From Chloroflexi bacterium 44-23 (lineage in GTDB: Bacteria; Chloroflexota; Anaerolineae; Anaerolineales; Anaerolineaceae): 64,000 nucleotides of DNA. The stretch spans positions 124,001 to 188,000 of the forward strand of contig MKUW01000013.1 of the NCBI GenBank assembly GCA_001899005.1, given 5' to 3'. Each line of letters opens with the position of its first letter. The first letter of the stretch is position 1. The notes under the pieces were generated by a model that worked only from the letters and a program-made list of their open reading frames with translations, had not been told where the DNA came from and searched no databases. Shown in pieces: positions 42,703 to 53,322 of the stretch. The position numbers and the translations under genes were made by a program.

Positions 42703-43713
42703 TCATTTTTTCCAGAGAGTAATTAACCGTTCGATATCACCGGCTACTTCCAACCCGGCATTTTGACCGCAATCCTCCAAAACCAGGTGCTCGGTTCTAT
42801 TTCTGATCTCAAATAATTGCAATTGAATGCTGGCATCAATTGTCTCTGGTACCCGTCCGCTCATATCTGTACGGGTGGGGGCGTACACATTGAATCCCTG
42901 GGAACGCTCAATGTGCATTGCGAGCCGGTGTGTTTTGTTGCGCACCACCCATTCAATTTGTTTCTCAGAGGGAATCAGGGTTTCCACCTTTGAACCGTTA
43001 TAAGTGGTGAAGCGATGCAATTTACCCTCGTACAAAAGGCCAATGATAAATCCGGGAAACGCTGTGGCCACCCAAGGAATGATCGCGATGGAGGCGGTCA
43101 GCGAAGTACCTGGCGTTTTGAAGTGATTTGACTGGCTCCAGATCCAGGCATCCGGAAAAGATCCACCCCAATCCTTTTCGATATATCCTCTGCCGCCACT
43201 AAAATCAATTTCCTCACCATTGATTGCAAGGGAACCTTGAATACTATGGTCCAGGCTGACCACTCCATGATTGCACTGCATGAAAGGCACATATGCATAC
43301 CAACCCATAATCCCCGGAGAACCCAGTGTAACCGGCCAGGGTTTTATGTTTTCGAACTGCAAGATTCCCTGTATCTTTCGTTCTCCATTTGGAATATCAA
43401 GTGAGAGGTGATCGGCCTTGAATTGATTCTGCCCAATGTGTATGTCAAATGTTTGATTGGATGGTTTGAATTGTTCGATAGAAAAATTTTGCATGGTAAC
43501 GCGGGCGGATTTTCCATCGAGCAACTGTACAAAAGCGTGGTCATTCTCAGGCTTTTCTCCATAAAACACACCTGGAATGATCGCAAATATGCGTTCCTGG
43601 CTTTGATTGGCAATTTTGTAATACCAACCTTCAAAGTAAGGCCGCTTGCGACGCGGTGGATGATGCATGGAAGGATTAAATAATCTGCGAAAGCTTTTCG
43701 TAAGGGATATCAT
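42703..43713 (-). CDS. Tocopherol cyclase-like family protein
   Basis: HHPPRRKRPYFEGWYYKIANQSQERIFAIIPGVF, YIEKDWGGSFPDAWIWSQSNHF. Confidence 0.8.
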   Translation of the reverse strand: MISLTKSFRRLFNPSMHHPPRRKRPYFEGWYYKIANQSQERIFAIIPGVFYGEKPENDHAFVQLLDGKSARVTMQNFSIEQFKPSNQTFDIHIGQNQFKADHLSLDIPNGERKIQGILQFENIKPWPVTLGSPGIMGWYAYVPFMQCNHGVVSLDHSIQGSLAINGEEIDFSGGRGYIEKDWGGSFPDAWIWSQSNHFKTPGTSLTASIAIIPWVATAFPGFIIGLLYEGKLHRFTTYNGSKVETLIPSEKQIEWVVRNKTHRLAMHIERSQGFNVYAPTRTDMSGRVPETIDASIQLQLFEIRNRTEHLVLEDCGQNAGLEVAGDIERLITLWKK

Positions 43714-43894
43714 GGTATTCTCATAGTAACAGGAAGGAGATAAAACCACGCTATACGTACATTGTACAATGGTACCCGCTTATGTTCCCTTTCAAATTTG
43801 ATGTGCTTTGGCAACCACTCAGCCATGGAATTGCCATCCCACTAAAGAACAGGATTAGTGACTACTACTCAAAAACTTAATAAAGCGGTGGTTT

Positions 43895-44185
43895 GGTGCT
43901 TACCGAATGCACCCTATGCCTTGTTTGCATTGTACAGTGATATATCATCCTCGCATACCGCCTTTCGGCGGTATGGCCGAATCTGCCCATAACAAAAAGC
44001 AGTGATAGTTTGGACCGTTATGAACTGATTTGAAAAAAAAGTCAAAAAGCTTTCCTCTCGAAGGGATGATAATTTTTTCACGTGAGATCTATCGTAAGGG
44101 TGAAGCATTCTGGAAACCATTCCATCTTGTAAAAACATACCCATCGCGGATGCTTCGCTCATCAGCTCACTGCTGCTCATAACAA
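43895..44185. repeat. Dispersed intergenic repeat, copy 2 (module B ~43895-43985, then module A ~43988-44175)
   Basis: Homologous by eye to 8725-9030 with modules in reversed order. Contains perfect hairpin CATACCGCC-TTTC-GGCGGTATG (43954-43975). Confidence 0.85.
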
Positions 44186-44558
44186 AACTCAAACGTAGCA
44201 ACTTAACCCCTCACGCTACTAAGCCACTCGCGCAGATGGGCTTTTTCGCTCCAATTCACTCCGGCCTTTTCAACTTGGTGTAGCCGGCCCATTTTACCAG
44301 TTTGTTATTTCTGCTTTGGATGACGCTCTGCGTCATTGGATGGTCTCGTAATGACATCATTCTTGGAAAGACGGAGTCGGGCCATGCTTTGAACCCATCT
44401 AATTTCTCCATCTTGAATTAACTACACGTGGTGATAAAAAATGGTAAAGCGATAGATTCCACAAGAAATTTGATCAATGTGTTTGTAATGATAAAAAATC
44501 CGCAAAGCAATTTGAAGTAAAATAGAAACACTTACCGGTTCAATGGGAGATTGCATTC

Positions 44559-46491
44559 ATGATTAAATCTGTTGTAGGAAAGATATTGTTCGTTAACTTG
44601 AGCGATGGCAGCCATCGGGTTGAGGATGTTCCGCAAGAGGTTTACCAGAATTATCTCTCCGGTTTGGGTTTGGGGGTCCACACGCTTTATAATCATATTC
44701 CGGCTGGTGCAGATCCGTTCGGAGAAGATAATATGCTTGGTTTTGTGGGCGGAATACTGACTGGTACGGGAGCAATGTTCAGCGGAAGATTTTTAGTGGT
44801 TGGAAAATCACCCATCACCGGGGGTTGGGGGGATGCAAATTGTGGTGGGAATCTGGCACCATTGATTAAGCAAAGTGGCTATGACGGTATTTTTTATCAA
44901 AGGGATTGTCAGCCAGCCTGTTTATGTACATGTTCATAATGGAAAAGTGGAAATTCTTCCAGCAGAAGATTTGTGGGGAAAAGATACGATTGATACTGAA
45001 GATACCCTTATTCAACGTCATGGTACCCGGGCGCGCGTTGCCTGTATCGGCCCGGCTGGTGAGAATTTGGTGCGCTATGCCGGTATTTCCAATCACCATG
45101 GCCGCATGGCAGGTCGTTCCGGTCTGGGGGCAGTTATGGGCTCTAAAAAGCTAAAAGCGCTTGTTTTGGAAGGAAAAAACAAAGTAGAAATACATGATCG
45201 GGCAACAATTCAGTATTGGAGTAAGGCGACCAGTAAGTTAATGCCCAGAGGTAAGAGCAGCATTCCGGGATGGGTATTGCTCTTGATGGGTCGGATCATG
45301 AATTTATTACCGATTAATATCCGTATTGACGGGTTAATGTCTTTACCACCTTTTGGTGAATGGGGCACCAACTCCACCAATGAATTGAGCGTTGTATCAG
45401 GTGATGCACCGGTACGCAACTGGCGGGGTAATCCGGCTATGTACCCAACAAAAAATGTAGGTGTCAATCGTATTTCAACTTACCAGCGCAAGAAATACCA
45501 CTGTACTGCCTGCCCACTTGGCTGCGGGTCAGTCATGGAGATAAGCGGTCGCTACAAAGAAACTCATCGCGCAGAATATGAGACTGTAACTGCTTTCGGT
45601 TCGAACCTACTCAATCAAGATCTGGACTCAATCTTTGATATGAATGAGTATTGCAACCGGATGGGGTTGGATTCGATTTCAACCGGTTCAGTGATTGGCT
45701 TTGCCATGGATTGCTATGAGCAGGGTTTGCTCCCCGAGAATTTGACAGCCGGCCTGTTACTTGAATGGGGAAATCAGGAGACTATCTCGAAATTAGTTGA
45801 AATGATCACTTACCGTCAAGGCCTGGGTGATTTGTTGGCGGAAGGAGTTTACCGCGCTGCAAAAGTGCTTGGTGATCAGGCTCAGAAATATGCCATCCAC
45901 TCCGGAGGACAGGAACTGCCCATGCACGATCCGCGCATGGACCCGGTTTATGGCGTCATTTATCTGGCAGATCCCACCCCCGGCCGGCATACGATAACCA
46001 ATACAATGGAATACGAAATGTTCAATTTGTGGACGCGCGTCAGCTGGGCACCAAAACCAGCTCCGCAGTACCCCAAACGTGAAAAATATGAAAACAGTCA
46101 GGAAAACGCAGCCAAGAATGCTGCCGGAGCAATGTATAAAGCAATCCTGGATTGTGCCGGATTATGTCTCTTCGGTGCCCATATTGGGGTTGACCGTTCT
46201 GGAATTTTCGAGATGTTGAATGCAGCAACCGGATTAGAACTGACCCCCGATGAATATATGCGTACAGGCCAACGAGTACAGGATTTGCGACAATGGTTTA
46301 ACATCCGTCATGGAGTTGAACCAGATCAAGTAGTGATAAATGCCCTTGTCAGGGGGCAGCCACCGGCAGTTAAGGGTCCAGCCCGAGGTCTCAGTTATGA
46401 TCTGGATGGTATGCGTCGCAAATATTGGCAGGCCATGGGATGGAATGAAATGGATGGCCATCCGTTGGAACAGCCAGGTCTATGGATTTAA
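44559..46491 (+). pseudogene. Tungsten-type aldehyde:ferredoxin oxidoreductase, split by a +1 frameshift near 44889-44905
   Basis: ORF 44559-44939 gives the N-terminal AOR domain (GKILFVNLSDGSHRVEDVP, GGWGDANCGG). Frame 44875-46491 gives the rest (GLGAVMGSKKLKAL, HCTACPLGCGSVM Fe-S ligands). Removing one T from the T6 run yields SGYDGIFIKGIVSQPVYVHV. Confidence 0.88.
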
Positions 46492-46715
46492 TTTGCGTTA
46501 AAATGGTTGCTCCTTTTGAGCTTAGAAGTATTTCCACGGATGGGGAAATTGCTATTCCTGCCGGAACAAGCCTGCTCAAGATGCTGCTGATGACCGGTGC
46601 ACCGCTGTATGCGCTGGCCATGCCGGTTGTGGTCAATGGAAAACAAGAATCAAAGTCCTATTGCTTGCAAGATGGCGATATTGTAGTCTTTGTAATGCCT
46701 TTCAGCGGGGGATAA
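46482..46715 (+). CDS. MoaD/ThiS-like ubiquitin-fold sulfur carrier
   Basis: 77 aa ending FVMPFSGG (C-terminal GG), YCLQDGDIVVFV; start overlaps the AOR stop. Confidence 0.85.
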   Translation: MDLICVKMVAPFELRSISTDGEIAIPAGTSLLKMLLMTGAPLYALAMPVVVNGKQESKSYCLQDGDIVVFVMPFSGG

Positions 46716-46741
46716 GCAGGTGGAAAGAGTATAATGAATTT

Positions 46742-48397
46742 ATGTATCGCAGACGTTACTACCGTATTTTAGTGTTTTTCGCTCGAACTTTTCTGAATAT
46801 CATTTGGTGGGATATTATTCTTTCCCGGTTGGGTTTTCGTAAAATAGCACGTCATACTCGTCCGGGCCGCATGGTTGCTTTTGCCAAGGACTTCCGCAAA
46901 TTGGCTGTGCGAATGGGTGGGGTGATGATTAAGGTTGGGCAATTCCTTTCCGCCCGTTTGGATGTGCTGCCGAGAGAAATCACGGACGAACTGGCTGGTC
47001 TCCAGGATGAAGTTGCACCTGAACCCTTCGAGCCAATTCGTGCGCTGATTGAGGCCGAATTTGGAATGCCATTGGATAAAAAATTTAGTGAGTTTAACCT
47101 TGAACCAATGGCCGCCGCTTCCATTGGGCAAGCCTATTGTGCAAAGCTTTGTATGACAGAAACTGAGCAAGGAACCTGTCCGGACGTAGTCGTCAAAGTA
47201 CAGCGCCCTCATATTGAAGACATCATTGAGATTGACCTATCAGCAATCCGAATTGTTGGTAAATGGCTGGAACAATATAAGCCGATCAGCAAACGGGCAG
47301 ATGTGTCAAAATTAATCGCTGAATTCAGCCGTTCTTTATATGAGGAAATTGATTATATAAACGAGGGCAAAAACGCTGAAAAGTTTGCTGAGAATTTTAA
47401 GGACCGAGCGGATGTTCGGGTACCTGATGTAATTTGGAGCCATACTACTCGCCGGGTATTAACATTACAAGATGTGGGTGGCATTAAGATAACTGAATAT
47501 GAAAAAATTGACGCAGCCGGCATAGATCGTGCTGAAGTGGCTGAACGTTTGCTTGACACTTATTTAAAACAAATATTCGAGGATAGTTTTTTCCATGCAG
47601 ATCCGCACCCCGGTAATCTTTTTGTTCAACCTGCCCGTGAAGGCGAAGACCCGGCCAATTGGCGCCTGACCTTCGTTGATTTTGGTATGACGGGTACCAT
47701 CCCTGAAACAACTTTCAAGGGTCTGCGCGAAATGCTAATCGCAATCGGAACTCAAAATTCGCACCGTCTGACACAGTCCTTTGAAACTTTGGATGTGCTC
47801 TTACCCGGGACGGATATTGAGCTGCTGGAAAAAGCGGGTCAACGAATATTTGAGCGTTTTTGGGGAAAAAGCACAGAGCAAATCCGCGAAATGGGTCATG
47901 AAGAAGCCAAGGAATTTATAAATGAATTTGGTGATCTGATGTACGAAATGCCATTCCAGGCACCTGAAAACCTGATCCTGTTGGCCAGATGCGTCGGTAT
48001 CCTATCAGGAATGTGTAGCGCTTTGGATCCCCAGTTTAATATCTGGCAAAGCGTTACCCCTTATGTTGCCAAATTGGTTGAAACAGAAAGTGGCGGAGCA
48101 TTCAAGACAATTTTAGATGAAGTGCTGAATGTCTTAAAAGTCCTGGTGGCATTGCCGGTAAAAGCTGATGCGCTTGTCACACGCATGGAACAAGGTAGGC
48201 TGGAAGTACGCATGCCATTGTTAACACGAGAAATGGAAAGAATACACAAATCTCAACGTAAGATTGCCGGTTCGATAATTTTTGCAGCCTTTTTGCTGGG
48301 AGGCGTGCAACTTTTTATTTCTGGTAATTTATCCCTGGCTGGTGGATTTTGGGGGGTAGCCCTTATCAGTTTTTTGTGGGTTTTGTTCGTCAGATAA
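46742..48397 (+). CDS. UbiB/ABC1/AarF family atypical kinase
   Basis: RMGGVMIKVGQFLSARLDVLPREITDELAGLQDEVAPEPF (KxGQ), ASIGQAYCAKL, FFHADPHPGNLFV, FVDFGMTGTI. Confidence 0.93.
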   Translation: MYRRRYYRILVFFARTFLNIIWWDIILSRLGFRKIARHTRPGRMVAFAKDFRKLAVRMGGVMIKVGQFLSARLDVLPREITDELAGLQDEVAPEPFEPIRALIEAEFGMPLDKKFSEFNLEPMAAASIGQAYCAKLCMTETEQGTCPDVVVKVQRPHIEDIIEIDLSAIRIVGKWLEQYKPISKRADVSKLIAEFSRSLYEEIDYINEGKNAEKFAENFKDRADVRVPDVIWSHTTRRVLTLQDVGGIKITEYEKIDAAGIDRAEVAERLLDTYLKQIFEDSFFHADPHPGNLFVQPAREGEDPANWRLTFVDFGMTGTIPETTFKGLREMLIAIGTQNSHRLTQSFETLDVLLPGTDIELLEKAGQRIFERFWGKSTEQIREMGHEEAKEFINEFGDLMYEMPFQAPENLILLARCVGILSGMCSALDPQFNIWQSVTPYVAKLVETESGGAFKTILDEVLNVLKVLVALPVKADALVTRMEQGRLEVRMPLLTREMERIHKSQRKIAGSIIFAAFLLGGVQLFISGNLSLAGGFWGVALISFLWVLFVR

Positions 48398-48423
48398 GTT
48401 GCAATATCAGCTGAAAAAATAAA

Positions 48424-48450
48424 AAAGGGTGCATGTTATGTGCACCCTTT
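48424..48450. terminator. Bidirectional intrinsic terminator-like hairpin
   Basis: AAAGGGTGCA-TGTTATG-TGCACCCTTT flanked by an A tract upstream, between convergent genes. Confidence 0.75.
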
Positions 48451-48472
48451 ATGGCTGGTATCTTCGATAATC

Positions 48473-48691
48473 TCAGCTGGTGTGTTTTTCCGTGTGGTCT
48501 ATGGCTGCATCCAGCAAGCTGCGCAATCCCAGTAAAAATTCCTTACGGGCGGCTTTGCGATTCTCCAGAACGCCTTCCGGCACCATGGACTCAACTACCT
48601 TGCGCATATTATGACGGGCAGAACGCATATGTTCGCGAGCCTCATCAATTTTTGGATTTCTTGGCATTTCATGACCTTTTTTTTCTACCAT
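48473..48691 (-). CDS. Small highly charged hypothetical protein (72 aa)
   Basis: Strong RBS AGGAGG 6 nt upstream of ATG; MVEKKGHEMPRNPKIDEAREHMRSARHNMRKVVESMVPEG...; terminator-like hairpin downstream. Confidence 0.7.
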   Translation of the reverse strand: MVEKKGHEMPRNPKIDEAREHMRSARHNMRKVVESMVPEGVLENRKAARKEFLLGLRSLLDAAIDHTEKHTS

Positions 48692-49349
48692 CGCTACCTC
48701 CTAAAAAGCTGTAGGTTTGCAGCTTGTATTTAAATTATACGATGGTCTGGCAAATAGTCAAGAGCACGTAATGGCAAAGCACTTTATGAAGGCTCATTTT
48801 TGCGGCATTTCATGGTTCATCCCTTTTTTCATTGGAACTACGGTCGCTGCGCCGTTTACCTTTGCAGTGAGGTCGGGAAAATTCTGCTCAATGCGGCTAA
48901 ACCTGGATAATTCGCAGGTGAGCTTAATCCATTAATCCCAATGTACTTTACCGGTTTCACCCGCCCATTGCGCATAGGAGTATCGCGCTTAAGTTGCTCA
49001 TTTTGATCTTTATAAATCTTATCTTATTCTATAATTTCACCTGTCCTTGGCATGATCGCGCCAATGTTCGGCTCTGCGCCTGCGGCAGTCAAACCGGCCA
49101 TTCCGGAAAAGGCGCCCATTGGAACTGAAGAGTAGAATTTTGGGAGAAATCTGATATATCAAATTCGTATTGACATACGAAACCGATTTCGAACTGAAAT
49201 TTCACGCTTATTTTCAGCAATTATAATGAAAAGTTTCCAAAAAATATTATAGAAAAATACTCAAAGATGCGCGTATTTCCTTTCAACCACATTTCCATTG
49301 ACGGGATATTGATTTTCTAGTAGAACAAAGGGAGATAATTGGAGGAAAA

Positions 49350-50393
49350 ATGGAAAATGTTGTTTCGACACAGGTCATCATTGTCGGTGCAGGGCCAACT
49401 GGATTGGAGCTCGCGTTGGCTCTTAAGCGAGCTGGAATTGATCACCTGATCTTCGATGCCGGCCAAATAGGACACACCATCAGCTGGTGGCCGCGTAACA
49501 CTCGTTTTTACAGCACGCCAGAGCGTATTGCCATTCCTGGGATACCTTTACAAATCTACGATCAACAGCACCCCACGGGTGAGCAGTACCTGGCCTACTT
49601 ACGAGGCGTTGTGGAAGCAAATGGTCTGCGTATAAATTCTTTTGAGCCGGTAACACGATTATTTCGAATGGATGAAGGCTTTCTGGTTATAACTGAAACG
49701 ATGGCCGGCTTGAAGCGTTACACTGCCAATCAGTTGGTTCTGGCAACCGGTGGGATGGCTAGCCCGCGCTTGCTGGATATTCCGGGTGAAGATTTTCCGC
49801 ACGTCAGTCACTATCTGGATGATCCCCATTTTTATTTTCAAAAGAGACTGTTGGTAGTTGGCGGCCGTAACTCAGCTATCGAATATGCTTTACGCTGTTG
49901 GCGGGCGGGTGCGCAGGTGACCCTCAGCTACCGGAAGGCGGAATTACCCAAAGCCTCTATTAAACCGGCACTGATGCAGGATATTGAAACGGCAGTAGGT
50001 GACGGCAAGATATGCTTTTTACCAGGCACGGTTCCGATTGAAATTACCCCCACCGAAGTGATTCTGGCAAAAACTGACGCTGAGGGAAAGCCGGAGTCAG
50101 GCGAGCATACCAGCTTACTTTTTGATTTTGTTTTGATATGCAGCGGCTACGTAGCCGATATGGGGCTCTTTTCGCAATTGGAGGTCACGTTGCTGGGAGA
50201 AGAGCAGGTGCCGGTCTTTGATGATGAAACGATGCAGACAGATGTACCAGGTGTATTCGTTTTGGGAACGGCAGCCGGAGGAACTCAGAAAAAATACAGA
50301 CTTTTTATTGAAACATCACATGTTCAGGTTGAAAAAATTACGGCGGTGTTGCTGGCGAAATATAATTGCGGGAAATCTGTGCCTGGAGAATAG
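49350..50393 (+). CDS. YpdA-like FAD/NAD(P)-dependent oxidoreductase
   Basis: VIIVGAGPTGLELALALKRAGI, SWWPRNTRFYSTPERIAIPG, LLVVGGRNSAIEYALRCWRAGAQVTLSYRK. Confidence 0.88.
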   Translation: MENVVSTQVIIVGAGPTGLELALALKRAGIDHLIFDAGQIGHTISWWPRNTRFYSTPERIAIPGIPLQIYDQQHPTGEQYLAYLRGVVEANGLRINSFEPVTRLFRMDEGFLVITETMAGLKRYTANQLVLATGGMASPRLLDIPGEDFPHVSHYLDDPHFYFQKRLLVVGGRNSAIEYALRCWRAGAQVTLSYRKAELPKASIKPALMQDIETAVGDGKICFLPGTVPIEITPTEVILAKTDAEGKPESGEHTSLLFDFVLICSGYVADMGLFSQLEVTLLGEEQVPVFDDETMQTDVPGVFVLGTAAGGTQKKYRLFIETSHVQVEKITAVLLAKYNCGKSVPGE

Positions 50394-50961
50394 TTGATCT
50401 GGCCAAAGTAATTCCCCAAGATATGAGTGCTATTTTGTAAACCCAAATAATAAGAGGTAATCACAGTTGCTCACCTTTAAGTGCTTTTTCCTGATCGCCG
50501 GTTGGTGTAATATAGAAATTTAACAAAAATTCAATACCCTGGTTAAAGATCAAATTTTATTGGAGCAATGGTTGATCCCCCCTCAAAAAAAATTCTAATT
50601 TAAAGTGAGGCTTGCATTATGACCATGTGGATATTTCGTCCGGTGAATAACAAATATCCTTCTGGAAAATTGAGAAACAGCAATTAATTTGCAACTATTA
50701 TGGCGGTTAAAACGTCATATGGAAGTAGTTGTAGAGGATTAAATACAAGTTTATGGTTACCTCACCTCAGGTAAGGTACCCAGTTTTAAGTTGGTACATA
50801 AATTGTAGCTAAAACTTAAGAATAGATACAATCAATTGGCTCTCAAAGAACTCGAAAAAGGTTCAGGATGCTTTAGTAATATTCTAATAAGTTGAAAGGC
50901 CAAGATCAAATATGGACTCTTCCGGTCAACCGGCCAATAGAGAATGGATGATTAAGTAAAC

Positions 50962-53052
50962 ATGAATCCCAAACTTTTTTTTCTAATTCTTTTGTTTATG
51001 GCTTCTTTTCTAATTTTAACTTCAGCTGACAACCCGCCCCCCCTGGTTGCATCACCACAGACTCAGGCTGAACTTGCGGCTGCGTTTTTCGAAAGGTTGC
51101 AAACAAATAAGGAACCAAAACTGCTTACATTTGATCTTTTTACACCTGAAGTGGATACTGCTTTTTTGAGCCCAGATGGGTCCAGAGCTGTAATATGGTT
51201 GGCCTTGCGCGATAATTATGGACGCATCCTGGCAACCGAACCAGGGTTGGTTGTTGCGCAACTGACCAAGACAGGTTGGCAAGTGATCCTTCCAGGTGAT
51301 ACTGGTTGGGAGGAAACATTATCCTCATTGCCGGCTGGCATGTTGCCACTGGAGAAAATGGCCGCTCCTGAACAACCTGAAATGGATTCAGTAGCAATTG
51401 CAGATGTTTACACTGGCTATTATTTACCCTTTGTGGCAGGCACGAGTCGCTGGCTGGAAGGTTCGATCAGCCATTTCCAATACATTCCCGAACTTGGTTA
51501 CCCGTCTTGCACCGCAGAATTCTGCCGATATGCATTTGATTTTACCGACGAAGAACATTTCCCTCTGGTTGCTGCAAAAACCGGTACTGTGTATGCCACC
51601 AGGGATAGTTGCAGCAATGGAAATACTGGCTGTACCAATTATATCGTTTTGCAAAATGCCAATGAAGGCACTTACCAGATTTATCTTCATCTGGCATACG
51701 GCACCATACCGGACAAATTGACCAATGGCAGGCTAGTGCAACGCGGCGAATATATCGGGGATAGCGATGACACCGGTTATAGCACTTCGAACCATGTTCA
51801 TTTCATGGTTACCAATAGTGTTTGGGTCGGGGGTGACGGCTATTATTGGGGCCGTTCAGTCGAAATAAATTTCGCTGATGTGCCAATTAATAATGGCATT
51901 CCTCGTACTTGTTATGAGGTTACCAGTTTCCCTATATATGATGGCGCACACGACTGCATTGGCAATCGCAATGATCCGCGTAACCCGGCGAATGATTGGT
52001 TTTTATCTGGCAACGTGGGTGCTTATCCGCCGAGTGGAACTCTGAGCAGACCAGCGGCCGGAATAACGGTAGCCTCCGGATCCAATCCGTTGATGGATGT
52101 GACCGCGAATGTGAGCGACGATGTACGCGTTTCTGCGGCTCAATTATCAGCGCGATTGAACGGTCAATGGGTTGAAGTCGGCCCGCGCGTCACATCTCAG
52201 GCATCAGCCGGCGTTTTTGATTGGGATGTGAATTTGTGCAATATTGGCCCACTGAATGGCCCTTTGGAAGTGGCATTAACGGTCTGGGATCACGAAGGGA
52301 CCAAGGTTCCCAATCTCAGCCCTCGCACAATTTTGGTGGACCATGCCTGTCCCCCGCCCGCCAGCCAGATGGCACCTGCCGGGACGTTTGATTCAACTGC
52401 TTTACGGCTGAACTGGCAGTTACTGGATGCCGGCATCGGGGTGAATTCCTATCAAGTGCAGTGGCGCAGTAATCCGGGCATCTGGGATGCATCCAACATC
52501 CTTACTTTTCCGAAGACTCAATTCTCAAGTTGGTTTGCAGGCCAACCTGGTGGAAATTATTTATTTCGGGTGCGGGCAGTCGATCTCAATGGACAGTTGG
52601 AGCCCTGGCCGGCAGGTGATGTGGGCGAAATTAGCGTTACTTTGCCGGTTACCTGCAACGGTGACACATTTGAAGCGGATGATAGTATCAGCCAGGCAAA
52701 ACCTATCGGGTTGGATGTGCCGGTGCAGCATTCACTGTGCGGTGTGGGTAACCAGGATTGGGTCTATTTGGATTTACAGGCAGGTGAATACTATCGTGTA
52801 GTAATGCAATCTGTGAGTGGTGGAGCAGCTGTGAAGATGAGCGCTTATGGCAACAATGAAACAAACCTATTAACAACCGTGCAATCCAATGGAATTGGTC
52901 AGGGAACGGTTTTGCTCTTCAACGCAGCGACGACTGACAGGTATTTTCTCAAAATTGAACCTTTCCCAATCTACCTTTCAGGGACAGAAGCAGTTTATTC
53001 AATTGAAGTATCAAATGTGGCGCTGACATACCTGCCATTTGTGGCAAGATAA
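50962..53052 (+). CDS. Secreted multidomain protein with M23/LytM-like domain and C-terminal pre-peptidase-like beta domain
   Basis: Signal peptide-like N-terminus; AAKTGTVYATRD...YLHLAYGTIP...SNHVHFMVTNSVWV; C-terminus TYLPFVAR*. Confidence 0.75.
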   Translation: MNPKLFFLILLFMASFLILTSADNPPPLVASPQTQAELAAAFFERLQTNKEPKLLTFDLFTPEVDTAFLSPDGSRAVIWLALRDNYGRILATEPGLVVAQLTKTGWQVILPGDTGWEETLSSLPAGMLPLEKMAAPEQPEMDSVAIADVYTGYYLPFVAGTSRWLEGSISHFQYIPELGYPSCTAEFCRYAFDFTDEEHFPLVAAKTGTVYATRDSCSNGNTGCTNYIVLQNANEGTYQIYLHLAYGTIPDKLTNGRLVQRGEYIGDSDDTGYSTSNHVHFMVTNSVWVGGDGYYWGRSVEINFADVPINNGIPRTCYEVTSFPIYDGAHDCIGNRNDPRNPANDWFLSGNVGAYPPSGTLSRPAAGITVASGSNPLMDVTANVSDDVRVSAAQLSARLNGQWVEVGPRVTSQASAGVFDWDVNLCNIGPLNGPLEVALTVWDHEGTKVPNLSPRTILVDHACPPPASQMAPAGTFDSTALRLNWQLLDAGIGVNSYQVQWRSNPGIWDASNILTFPKTQFSSWFAGQPGGNYLFRVRAVDLNGQLEPWPAGDVGEISVTLPVTCNGDTFEADDSISQAKPIGLDVPVQHSLCGVGNQDWVYLDLQAGEYYRVVMQSVSGGAAVKMSAYGNNETNLLTTVQSNGIGQGTVLLFNAATTDRYFLKIEPFPIYLSGTEAVYSIEVSNVALTYLPFVAR

Positions 53053-53322
53053 TCCGGATTATTATGTGCTTAACAAGACCGGCCCTGGATCCTTTCAAAA
53101 GTCGCCAGCGACTCTTCAGTCAAACATTGGCATTGGTTTTTTATGTTGAATGTGTATCCAACTTGATCTCTTGCAGTATGGCTTGAATGATAGCCCTTGA
53201 TTTTGCTGAGGTAGGGATCCTCTGCTTGAACCCGAAATCCTCAAAAAAACTCTTGAAAATCGCCGCATTTTGTTCTAAATTGGATGGGTTTGAGGGTTTG
53301 AAACTTCGCGTATAATGTCTAT

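Noticed and set aside
43914-44201. 95-aa minus-strand ORF
   Set aside because: Lies wholly inside the dispersed repeat, with no RBS or recognisable family. Explained by repeat sequence.
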